Positions 1 to 6,504 of a DNA stretch of 14,726 nucleotides are shown here, in pieces. The notes under the pieces are model-generated. The model ran no database searches, was not told where the DNA came from, and worked only from the letters and a program-made list of their open reading frames with translations. The first letter of the stretch is position 1; each line of letters starts with the position of its first letter. Source of the stretch: JALOOE01 sp964423545 (GTDB lineage: Bacteria; Chloroflexota; Anaerolineae; CG2-30-64-16); the NCBI GenBank assembly GCA_964423545.1, contig CAYRFV010000129.1:1-14726 (forward strand), read 5' to 3'. A program made the position numbers and the translations under genes.

Positions 1-109
1 GCCGACCCGCGCTCCGCGCTCGTGAAACGGGCCAGTCTTGCTCGCAAGCGTTCGGGTCAGCGACCGAGTCTTCCCAGACCCGCGCGGGCGGCTGACGCAT
101 ACGTTAGGC
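1..109. other. Probable integron attC site (3' portion, cut by window edge)
   Basis: The stretch ends in GTTAGGC (103-109), which fits the attC R' core consensus GTTRRRY. Further inside, bases 1-4 and 6-12 (GCCG, CCCGCGC) pair with 89-92 and 82-88 (CGGC, GCGCGGG), leaving A5 as a single unpaired base. An imperfect palindrome with an extrahelical base between the L arms is the hallmark of attC sites. A smaller hairpin (CTTGC/GCAAG, 37-48) lies in the variable central region. The partner R'' core (RYYYAAC) would lie roughly 10-20 bases upstream of the window, so it cannot be seen. The next gene starts 22 bases after the core, as in a gene cassette. An unrelated hairpin repeat is the main alternative. 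Confidence 0.6.
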
Positions 110-130
110 GCAGTAGGAAAAGAGTAGGTC

Positions 131-628
131 ATGGTGGCTACGCACTTGATAACACATGGGCTGTTCTTCGCATTCATTTTTAGCGGCTATCTTTTGCTTG
201 TCATGGTCTTGACCAGCCCGCGCGTTTGGGGCTACACTGATTATCCAGATGTGATAAAAGACAAAGTGTCTCCCCAAACACGAAGAGAAAAACTGTTGGC
301 AGCGGTGATAGGATTGCCTTGGTTCATCTTTGTTTTGGGGTTTCCCATCTTTTCGACCTATGTACTCAAGTCCAAGCTTGGGGATGAGATTCCATTTTTG
401 ATCGCCTTCCTCAATTTGCTCGTCCTGTTCCTGTTAGCCACCGTCGGCGATTTAGTAATACTGGACTGGCTCATTGTCAGCAAAATCACTCCAAGATTTG
501 TGATAATCCCTGGATCGGAGAGAGCAGATTACAAGGATTTTTCGCACCACTACAAAGCACATGCCAAGGCGTTGGTCGGACTGATTCTAGTGTGTCTCAT
601 CATTGCCGGTATAGTATGGTATTTCTAA
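131..628 (+). CDS. Hypothetical four-helix membrane protein, probable integron cassette gene
   Basis: I do not recognise a family for this 165-residue protein. It has four strongly hydrophobic segments, at about residues 6-29, 56-78, 87-115 and 146-165, and a short charged loop after the first one, so it is probably an integral inner-membrane protein with no sizeable soluble domain. The ATG lies 22 bases after the attC-like core, preceded by a purine-rich AGGAAAAGAG stretch that can serve as ribosome binding site. The base composition is clearly more AT-rich than the rest of the window, which suggests recent acquisition. Small membrane proteins of unknown function are common cassette cargo. 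No attC could be found between its stop and the IS at 666, so the cassette's own 3' site is missing or was removed. Confidence 0.75.
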   Translation: MVATHLITHGLFFAFIFSGYLLLVMVLTSPRVWGYTDYPDVIKDKVSPQTRREKLLAAVIGLPWFIFVLGFPIFSTYVLKSKLGDEIPFLIAFLNLLVLFLLATVGDLVILDWLIVSKITPRFVIIPGSERADYKDFSHHYKAHAKALVGLILVCLIIAGIVWYF

Positions 629-665
629 AGTTATGCCAGATGGCGAATACTTTATTCAGAATGCG

Positions 666-696
666 CCTAATACTACTGCATCGTTTTCATCGTCAA
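666..696 (+). repeat. IS left inverted repeat
   Basis: This end begins CCTAATACTACTGCATCG and matches the reverse complement of 2147-2177 at 27 of 31 positions. Both candidate stop codons of the transposase (673-675 in the frame as read, 693-695 in the restored frame) lie inside it. Confidence 0.88.
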
Positions 697-2121
697 GTGA
701 CGGTACTGGCAAAATGATCGCCATCGCGCAGACGGCGCCGGCCAGCTGGTACCGAGATGTCGATTTGGCCGCTTTGCACCAACCAGCGGATCAATTCGCT
801 GAGCAAGAATTCGCAGACCCGACGCCGAACGGCGGCTACGCTGACGAACGGGTCCGGGCGGTAGGGGGACAACCGGCTCGGTGGGTGACTCGACCGGGCG
901 TGGTTCAACAACAATCTGCGTCGTAGCGGGCGGTGGTTGTTGCAGGAGCAGCCAACTATGCACTAGCATTTCGATGGTCAATTGCCGATGGAAACTGTAC
1001 CACAAGCGAGCCACATAGTCGCCGAGGCCGGTCTGGCCTTTGCCGTCTTGGTAGCCGCGTTCCACACCCGGCCGGCGATGGGCCAACTCGGCCAAGCGCG
1101 CCAACGGCGTCGTCGCGGGCAGATTGCTCCAATAGAACTTGGGCTCACCCTCCTGCTCCGGCAGCGGCCGCTCACCGATGAGCCAGCCCTCGGGGCCGGT
1201 CTGATCCGCATGGCTGCGCCGGACGCGCAGGGCGCTGAACTGCCTGGTCAGCGGACCTGTACTGCCCATGCGCCAGGTGATGGTGTGCCACGTAGACGCC
1301 GGCTGACTCGCCAGCACTGCGCTGGCGCGATGCAACGGCGCCACTTGTACCGGATGCGTGCGGGGGCGGCCTGCCCGCTGCTTGACCGGCAACGGCTGGT
1401 TGGCTGCGGTCGCGACTTCCGGCAGCAGACGCAGGCCAAAGTCGCTGGCGATGCCCACCACACACCCCACCTGCCGCTGGTCCAACCCGTCAAGAAAGCT
1501 GGGATTGTCGCCATCACCGGCATCGGCGCCCACCAAGACAAACGGAATCCCCGCCGCCCGGGCCCGATCGAGCAGCAGCAGGGCCAGCTCAGGCTTGGTG
1601 CAAAAGCTCAGCTTCTCTGGCACCTGCGCAATCGCACGGCGCACCGGGTCCTGACACCACTCCTCGAGCAGATAGAGCTGGCCCAAGGTCGGCCAAGCAT
1701 GGTAGGGATCCATGTAATGCGCCGTCACCATTACCTGGCAGTTGGCCGTCTTGCCCAGGGCGCCGCAATACTGATGCGCCACGCCGACACTCTTGGACCC
1801 TTGCCGCGGGAAACTGGTCTCGTCGAAGACCAGCATGCCATCACCGGCAGTGGCCTGCATTACCATGCTGCCAATCCGTTGGCGGTTCACAGCCGCCTCA
1901 TCCCAGGTGCTCTGCGCCAGCAAACGATAGACCGTCGACTCGGACAAGCCTGCCACCGCTTCGGCGATGCCCGCACCGCTTTTCCGGGCAATGTCAGCCA
2001 GCAGACCAGTGGCATAGCGCTCTAGCATCGGCAAACTTTCACAACGATAGAAATGCGGCCGAAATGGCCGCAGAAACTCCTTCAGTTCTGGAATCGGGTA
2101 GGGCGAGATACGAACTACCAT
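673..2121 (-). CDS. IS701-family-like DDE transposase, probable C-terminal frameshift
   Basis: This DDE transposase catalyses cut-and-paste movement of the surrounding IS. Typical IS701-type landmarks are visible: RYATGLLADIARKSG near residues 35-49, FDETSFPRQG with the first Asp at 100, SVGVAHQYCGALGK (111-124), VGADAGDG with the second Asp at 200, and VERGYQ with the Glu at 354, followed by the conserved FHRQLTIEML stretch. The ATG at 2119-2121 has only a weak AAGG site upstream. After about residue 418 the frame becomes low-complexity and unconvincing, while another frame encodes a helical, family-like tail (SVAAVRRRVCEFLLSELIRW) ending at 693. Removing one base from the five-G run at 864-868 joins the two. 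The catalytic core is intact, so the copy may still be partly functional if the frameshift is a sequencing or assembly error. Confidence 0.88.
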   Translation of the reverse strand: MVVRISPYPIPELKEFLRPFRPHFYRCESLPMLERYATGLLADIARKSGAGIAEAVAGLSESTVYRLLAQSTWDEAAVNRQRIGSMVMQATAGDGMLVFDETSFPRQGSKSVGVAHQYCGALGKTANCQVMVTAHYMDPYHAWPTLGQLYLLEEWCQDPVRRAIAQVPEKLSFCTKPELALLLLDRARAAGIPFVLVGADAGDGDNPSFLDGLDQRQVGCVVGIASDFGLRLLPEVATAANQPLPVKQRAGRPRTHPVQVAPLHRASAVLASQPASTWHTITWRMGSTGPLTRQFSALRVRRSHADQTGPEGWLIGERPLPEQEGEPKFYWSNLPATTPLARLAELAHRRPGVERGYQDGKGQTGLGDYVARLWYSFHRQLTIEMLVHSWLLLQQPPPATTQIVVEPRPVESPTEPVVPLPPGPVRQRSRRSASGLRILAQRIDPLVGAKRPNRHLGTSWPAPSARWRSFCQYRHLTMKTMQ

Positions 2122-2146
2122 AGTCAGCTTAGCCTTCTACCCATAT

Positions 2147-2177
2147 TTTACCATCAAAACGATGCAGTAGTAATAGG
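2147..2177 (-). repeat. IS right inverted repeat
   Basis: Read on the minus strand it begins CCTATTACTACTGCATCG, matching the left end with one mismatch in the first 22 bases. It lies upstream of the transposase start at 2121. Its outermost AGG (2175-2177) forms half of the AGGAGG ribosome binding site of the plus-strand gene at 2187. Confidence 0.88.
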
Positions 2178-2180
2178 AGG
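2175..2180 (+). promoter_or_regulatory. Ribosome binding site of the repeat protein, spanning the IS junction
   Basis: A perfect AGGAGG lies six bases before the ATG at 2187. Its first three bases are the outer end of the IS right inverted repeat and the last three are flanking DNA. It fixes the start of the downstream gene and shows that the IS separates the operon from whatever promoter it originally had. Confidence 0.75.
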
Positions 2181-2186
2181 ATACTT

Positions 2187-3949
2187 ATGACACAGTTAAC
2201 CGGCAGTTCTAGCGATCCGCAGATTCCCGCGCTCAGTGCCACGCACGACGCGGTCAATGGCGTGGCGGTCATGGCCCATAGCGAGCAGGGCAATGCGATC
2301 AAAGCGGTCTCCAAGGCAGGCACCGCGATTGGGTGTCACAGCGACCAAGGTGATGCCATCCACGCTACTGCTCCCAATGGTGTGGCGGTGAATGCCAGTA
2401 GCGGCGTGGGACCGGCCATCGATGCACAGTGCGCAACCGGCAGTGCGGTCCGGGCGAGGAGCAGCCAAGGCAGCGCCATCTTCGCCCAGGCGCCCAAGGG
2501 ACCGGCCGTGATCGCGGGCAGTGAACAGGGCGACGCCATCCGAGCCACCGCTCCCAAGGGGATCGCGGTCTTGGCAGCCAGCGAACAAGGCGCCGCTATC
2601 CGGGCGACATCCTCGACAGGCCTCGCGCTTGTGGCCATGAGCGACGAGGGCAATGCGATCCACGCCCTCTCTCCCAAAGGGACAGCCCTACTGGCCGACA
2701 GCGGCGCCGGACCGGCCATCGCTGCACAGTGCGCAACCGGCAGTGCGGTCCGGGCGAGGAGCAGCCAAGGCAGCGCCNNNNNNNNNNNNNNNNNNNNNNN
2801 NNNNNNNNNNNNNNNNNNNNNNNNNNNNNNNNNNNNNNNNNNNNNNNNNNNNNNNNNNNNNNNNNNNNNNNNNNNNNTCGCGGGCAGTGAACAGGGCGAC
2901 GCCATCCGAGCCACCGCTCCCAAGGGGATCGCTGTCTTGGCCACCAGCGACACAGGCTCTGCCATCCACGCGCGCAGCACCACAGGCGGTGCGATTCTTG
3001 CGCACAGCGAGCAGGGGGTCGCGGTGGAGGCCTCCGCCACAAAGGACACGGCCGTCTTCGCGCATAGCGATACCGGTGCCGGGGTCGACGCTCGCAGCAA
3101 GACCGGGCGAGCGGTTTTCGCTGCCAGCGAGCAGGGGGTCGCGGTGGANNNNNNNNNNNNNNNNNNNNNNNNNNNNNNNNNNNNNNNNNNNNNNNNNNNN
3201 NNNNNNNNNNNNNNNNNNNNNNNNNNNNNNNNNNNNNNNNNNNNNNNNGCAGCAAGACCGGGCGAGCGGTTTTCGCTGCCAGCGAGCAGGGGGTCGCGGT
3301 GGAAGCCTCCGCCACAGAGGACACGGCCGTCTTGGCGCACAGCGAAGAAGGGATTGGAGTCTGGGCCCACGGCAAGCAGTATGCAGGATTCTTCGAGGGA
3401 GACATTAAGATCACTGGCGATATCTGCTATGATGGCACACTGCAGTCCACAACAGAGCCGGTGCTTGAGACCCTGACTGTTCAGAAAGACCTGAAGGTGG
3501 GGGGCAATGTCATTGTGACAGGCGATGTTCGGCTTGAGAATGCAGACTGCGCAGAGGAGTTTGATGTGGGCGATGCCGAGGGAATTGAGACAGGGATGGT
3601 CATGGTGATTGATGCCGACGGAAAGATGCGGCGGAGTACCGAAGCGTACGACCGGCGCGTGGCAGGCGTCGTTTCCGGCGCCGGCAGCCTGAAGCCAGGC
3701 ATCGTGCTAGGCAAGCAGGCAGGCAAGACCGGGACATTGCCCATTGCCTTGATTGGCCGCGTCTACTGCCGGGTGGACGCGGCGCCAGGCGCGATCGAAG
3801 TGGGCGACCTCCTGACCACGGCTCACACGCCGGGACACGCCATGAAAGCGGCAGACCCGGCCAGGGCATTTGGCGCAGTGATCGGCAAGGCTTTGCATCC
3901 GCTTAAGTCGGGCCGGGGCCTGATCCCGATCCTGGTCGCGCTGCAGTAG
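2187..3949 (+). CDS. Decapeptide-repeat beta-helical protein with fibre/chaperone-like C-terminus, split by two N gaps
   Basis: The protein starts at ATG 2187 after a perfect AGGAGG and stops at 3949. After about 24 residues it consists of decapeptides with consensus G-x-A-[IVL]-x-A-x-S-x-x, about 30 copies when the gaps are repaired, which should form a regular parallel beta-helix or beta-roll. The last 189 residues are not repetitive: a short beta stretch (GFFEGDIKITG, LKVGGNVIVTGDV) leads into a domain containing DCAEEFDVGDAEGIETG, RRVAGVVSGAG and AFGAVIGKALHPL. This resembles C-terminal domains of phage-type fibre proteins of the Peptidase_G2/IMC kind, but I infer this only from motif layout. 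Two 100-N gaps interrupt the gene, and the second shifts the apparent frame. Replacing the first by 34 bases and removing the second together with one 55-base duplicate gives one open frame of 513 residues. No signal peptide is seen. The protein may be a surface or fibre-like scaffold. It is the first gene of a three-gene operon. Confidence 0.85.
2778..2877. other. Scaffold gap of 100 N (real length probably 34 bases)
   Basis: The 55 bases to the left (2723-2777) exactly equal 2423-2477, and the 55 bases to the right (2878-2932) exactly equal 2512-2566. Between the earlier copies lie 34 bases (2478-2511). The missing stretch is therefore probably a copy of 2478-2511. Both 34 and 100 leave the reading frame unchanged, which is why the frame happens to survive. 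Confidence 0.85.
3149..3248. other. Scaffold gap of 100 N (probably an unjoined 55-base overlap)
   Basis: The 55 bases before the gap (3094-3148) are identical to the 55 bases after it (3249-3303). The two contigs most simply overlap by these bases, with nothing missing; merging them keeps the reading frame, whereas the 100-N spacer breaks it. One or more extra tandem units cannot be excluded. Confidence 0.8.
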
Positions 3950-3954
3950 CGCCA

Positions 3955-3961
3955 AGGGAGG
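3955..3961 (+). promoter_or_regulatory. Ribosome binding site of the acyltransferase-like gene
   Basis: AGGGAGG lies four bases before the ATG at 3966, in the 16-base gap after the repeat-protein stop. It supports the chosen start and shows that the gene is translated independently within the operon. Confidence 0.7.
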
Positions 3962-3965
3962 CAAT

Positions 3966-4763
3966 ATGAACCTGCAAGCGTTTGTGGACAAATCTAGAAC
4001 CCTGTCGGCCGATGACCTGGAGGTGGACGCCGAGTTCGAGTTGCAGATGCGCACCCGTCTAAATCTGGCTGCGCTCAAGGCATCCCATGTGTGCGATCGC
4101 CCCCGCGTCCCTCGTGACCGCGACGATTTTATCCCGACTCACAAGAAGCAGTGGGCCAAGTTCATTCACAGTTTGGCCCACTGGGAGCAAATGGGGCAGC
4201 CGGTCATGCTCCCACGCCAGGAGCAGATCTTCGTGGCGGCCTGGCATTTCCCCGAGGTCGCCACCCTCTTTGGATTTGCCAGGACGATCCACGCCCTGTT
4301 GCTCGTCTCCCAAGATGCACCCTGGTTCAAGGCATTGCGCAGCGCTGGTTGTACGCTCAACTTCCAGGCGCCCGGGGCGATCAAACGGCTGGTCCGCGAG
4401 ATGCAGGCCGGTCGCGTCGTCGCCGCCATGCTCGATCACGCCATTCCTGGTACGCAGTGCGAGCCGGCTCGGCTTTTGGGCCGAACCGTGAGCACGCCAT
4501 CGGGCATCTTGGAGCTGTGTAGCAGGTATGGCTACCGGATAGGGTTTGTCGCGCCACGTCCAGGCGGGAACCGCATCGTGGCCGAGATCGACGCGACCGG
4601 ACGGCCGACCCGCGAGCTAGCACAGCAGTACAACGACTGGCTGGAGCAAGAAGTTAGGGCCGCGCCGGAGCGGTGGCTGATGTGGCAGGCCCTGCCCCTG
4701 CGCCAGCAAGGCCAGGCGCCGCGTCTCCCAGCAAGACCGGGCAGGACGATGACGACGGAGTAA
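3966..4763 (+). CDS. LpxL/HtrB-like (LPLAT superfamily) acyltransferase homologue, soluble
   Basis: The 265-residue protein shows the layout of lipid A late acyltransferase-like enzymes: an AAWHFPE segment where the catalytic H-x4-[DE] box is expected (near residue 93), LLLVSQDAPWFKALRSAGC, GRVVAAMLDH (about 149-158), LLGRTVSTPSGILELCSRYG (about 169-188), and a C-terminal LEQEVRAAPERWLMWQ matching the family's closing IR-x2-PE-x-W-LW motif. Family members transfer acyl chains to lipid acceptors at the membrane. Two things are odd: the N-terminal membrane anchor of HtrB proteins is missing, and no acid sits five residues after the box histidine, so the catalytic dyad may be altered or lost. 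It lies 16 bases after the repeat protein and 4 bases before the EEP gene. The function is therefore uncertain: it may be an active acyltransferase with an unusual active site, or a lipid-binding relative. Confidence 0.65.
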   Translation: MNLQAFVDKSRTLSADDLEVDAEFELQMRTRLNLAALKASHVCDRPRVPRDRDDFIPTHKKQWAKFIHSLAHWEQMGQPVMLPRQEQIFVAAWHFPEVATLFGFARTIHALLLVSQDAPWFKALRSAGCTLNFQAPGAIKRLVREMQAGRVVAAMLDHAIPGTQCEPARLLGRTVSTPSGILELCSRYGYRIGFVAPRPGGNRIVAEIDATGRPTRELAQQYNDWLEQEVRAAPERWLMWQALPLRQQGQAPRLPARPGRTMTTE

Positions 4764-4767
4764 GATT

Positions 4768-6456
4768 ATGTCAAAAACAATGAGGCAGATCGCGGAGGAG
4801 ATCGATCTCCTGCATCCTCCCATGTCGCTCAGGAAACTTGCTGGCCGCTTTCGTTACCCTGGAGTGGCCGTAGGAAAGCTGCCATACAGCGGAATCTCGC
4901 TGCGGGAGCTTGATCGGCGCGTGGGAGCCCCGGCCGGCAAGAGGTTGGAGTTTCTGCACTATAACGCCTACCTGTTATACGATGCCTTGCCACTCGTCGA
5001 CATCATCCGCGCGGACATGTATGGCTTCATGTACACCCTGGGCGACGAGTTCGCCAAAAAGGTCGTGATCGAATACCTGCTGGAATTCGGCATATCGGAA
5101 CTGTGTGACAAGCTCTTCCCCCCGATCGTTGAGGTCTGCGGTGTTTCGGTCAATCCGCTCAACAAAACCTGTAAGGACTTGAGCTTGGCCGGTGAGGCGG
5201 CAGCCTGGCTGATCGACCAGTTTGGCGACGTCTTTGCCATCATCTTTGACGTGATCGAGATGCCACAAGAGTTCATCCTCAACGCGATTTTTGATGTCTT
5301 GGGCGTGCCGCAGGAGTTGCCGCTCAAGAGCGCCGGCGACGTACCCGAACGAGCCGCAGAGATTGGCGGCCGGCTGGGCTGCTATGACCTGGTTTCGTTG
5401 TGCGAGGTCTGGCACTCGGACCATAGAGATCTCCTGCTGGAGCACGCGGCGCACGGCAACTACTTCTGCGGACCACCTGGTCCGCAGACCGGCGACTGGC
5501 GGCGCATGGGCAGCGGAATCCTGGTTTTCAGCCCATCGGGGCTTCCGATTGATGGCCCGGCAAGCTATGAATACAGCCAGACCGGCGTCATCCGTTGGAC
5601 AGACTTGGGCCCGCTTGGCGGATATGATTTGGGCCCGTTCGTCGATGCGGACCGTTGGTCGTGCAAAGGAGTGCAGTTGACGCTGGTGCACCTCGAAGGG
5701 ATCGGGACGCTGGAGGTTTACTCCACGCACCTTTACAGTGGTGGCGACATGATCGAGGAGCTGTTCGGGAAGGAGGTTAAGCCCACCAGCTTGGAAAAAG
5801 CCCAGGTACGGGAGGCGCAGATTGCCGAACTGGCCCGTTTCATCCAGGCGCACCACGATCCGGGGCGGGTGGCGATTGTCGTAGGCGACTTTAACGTCGC
5901 TCCGAGCGAGCGTGACTGCTGGGTGCCAGATGCCGACCTGAAAGGGATACATCGTTGGACGCCGGGGGAGCTCGGCGATCGACACCGGGGACTGCGGGAC
6001 CAGTTGCGGAAAATCGAGGATGGACTTGAGTTCGACGACTGGTACTCCCTGGACATGTTCAAGGACGCCTATCCTTCCTGGTACGCGAACAAGGACTCCA
6101 ACGGGAACCCAATCCCTGCTGATCCCGAGGATTGGGGGCACACCAACCGCAGCGGCGAGAAAGGCTTTGTTACGTTCGATGCCTACTGCCCGGCGTCTGC
6201 TGCTGCGGCACGCGGATTCCCAAACCCTGAGCCGGGCGATTACTACTGCGACGAGAGTTTTGCGCCGTGGTCGGAGGCCACGGGAAACCGGATTGACTAC
6301 GTGTTTGTGCAGTGCCCGGTCGCCGCTCACGACTACTACCTGGATGTATCTCGAATCCGGAGGCGTCCATTTGCGCGCACCGGAAGCTGGAACAGTGAAC
6401 CGTGCCTGTCGGACCACGTCGGCCTCGAGCTGACGCTGTTTGCTACACCCAAGTAG
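4768..6456 (+). CDS. Sphingomyelinase-like endonuclease/exonuclease/phosphatase (EEP) superfamily protein
   Basis: The 562-residue protein carries the ordered EEP catalytic motifs: Asn66 in FLHYNAYLL, Glu213 in LVSLCEVW, His321 in YSTHLY, Asp374 and Asn376 in VVGDFNVAPS, Asp510 in NRIDYVFV and Asp549-His550 in CLSDHVGLEL. These bind Mg and cleave phosphodiesters; the spacing and wording resemble neutral/bacterial sphingomyelinases more than DNases, so a phospholipid or other small phosphodiester is the likely substrate. About 145 residues separate Asn66 from Glu213, far more than usual, and contain hydrophobic helices (about 140-185). There is no Sec signal peptide but about 60 extra N-terminal residues and roughly a dozen cysteines. 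GGAG at 4757-4760 overlaps the preceding stop region and the gap is only four bases, so it is co-translated with the acyltransferase-like gene. Confidence 0.85.
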   Translation: MSKTMRQIAEEIDLLHPPMSLRKLAGRFRYPGVAVGKLPYSGISLRELDRRVGAPAGKRLEFLHYNAYLLYDALPLVDIIRADMYGFMYTLGDEFAKKVVIEYLLEFGISELCDKLFPPIVEVCGVSVNPLNKTCKDLSLAGEAAAWLIDQFGDVFAIIFDVIEMPQEFILNAIFDVLGVPQELPLKSAGDVPERAAEIGGRLGCYDLVSLCEVWHSDHRDLLLEHAAHGNYFCGPPGPQTGDWRRMGSGILVFSPSGLPIDGPASYEYSQTGVIRWTDLGPLGGYDLGPFVDADRWSCKGVQLTLVHLEGIGTLEVYSTHLYSGGDMIEELFGKEVKPTSLEKAQVREAQIAELARFIQAHHDPGRVAIVVGDFNVAPSERDCWVPDADLKGIHRWTPGELGDRHRGLRDQLRKIEDGLEFDDWYSLDMFKDAYPSWYANKDSNGNPIPADPEDWGHTNRSGEKGFVTFDAYCPASAAAARGFPNPEPGDYYCDESFAPWSEATGNRIDYVFVQCPVAAHDYYLDVSRIRRRPFARTGSWNSEPCLSDHVGLELTLFATPK

Positions 6457-6476
6457 TCCAGGCATTCGGCCCCGCA

Positions 6477-6504
6477 TCCCTCGCCGCGCCGTAACGCGCA
6501 GGGA
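6477..6504 (+). terminator. Weak hairpin after the three-gene operon
   Basis: TCCCT (6477-6481) pairs with AGGGA (6500-6504), and CGCG (6485-6488) pairs with CGCG (6495-6498) around a six-base loop. It starts 20 bases after the EEP stop. No T-tract follows, so it is at best a weak or factor-dependent terminator. Confidence 0.25.

Larger units (their letters stand above)
666..2177 (-). mobile_element. IS701-family-like insertion sequence, about 1.51 kb
   Basis: A single DDE transposase gene on the minus strand is bracketed by inverted repeats at 666-696 and 2147-2177 that match at 27 of 31 positions, with a perfect 17-base core (671-687 with 2156-2172). The outer boundary is uncertain by about 5 bases: CCTAA on the left and ATAGG on the right are also nearly inverted, and so may belong to the element. 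No direct target duplication is seen at either boundary choice. Length, single ORF and transposase motifs fit the IS701 family. The left end lies 38 bases after the membrane-protein gene and the right end lies inside the ribosome binding site of the repeat-protein gene. Confidence 0.88.
2256..3368 (+). repeat. 30-base tandem coding repeat (decapeptide units) with a 300-base higher-order copy
   Basis: Units of 30 bases encode the G-x-A-[IVL]-x-A-x-S-x-x decapeptides. Units diverge mostly at x positions, so the array is old, but a longer block has been copied recently: 2423-2477 is identical to 2723-2777, and 2512-2566 is identical to 2878-2932. With the gap set to 34 bases these are one 144-base block repeated at a spacing of exactly 300 bases, or ten units. 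The units DTAVFAHS and DTAVLAHS near the 3' end depart from the leading Gly. Confidence 0.85.

Noticed and set aside
664..670. CGCCTAA/GCCTAAT as the 5' core of the cassette's own attC site
   Set aside because: It differs from RYYYAAC in the last base, belongs to the IS end by inverted-repeat matching, and no attC arms follow on either side of the IS.
982..2025. Long plus-strand open frame antisense to the transposase
   Set aside because: It is a GC-rich shadow of the transposase, which shows DDE motifs on the other strand; its translation has no domain-like features.
2121..2186. Outward promoter in the IS right end (TATTTT at 2144-2149, TTTACC at 2147-2152)
   Set aside because: No pair of boxes with correct spacing and consensus was found, so I do not annotate it although transcription into the operon from the IS is plausible.
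2256..3368. CRISPR array
   Set aside because: The repeats are contiguous 30-base coding units without spacers, and no cas genes are present.
2196..3414. Open frames on the minus strand and in other plus frames across the repeat array
   Set aside because: They arise because a 30-base repeat keeps all frames open; the plus frame from 2187 has a perfect ribosome binding site and a regular decapeptide pattern.
3299..3949. A separate 216-residue gene starting with GTG at 3299
   Set aside because: It is the C-terminal part of the repeat protein, cut off by the wrong length of the second N gap; repeat units continue in its frame right up to the gap.
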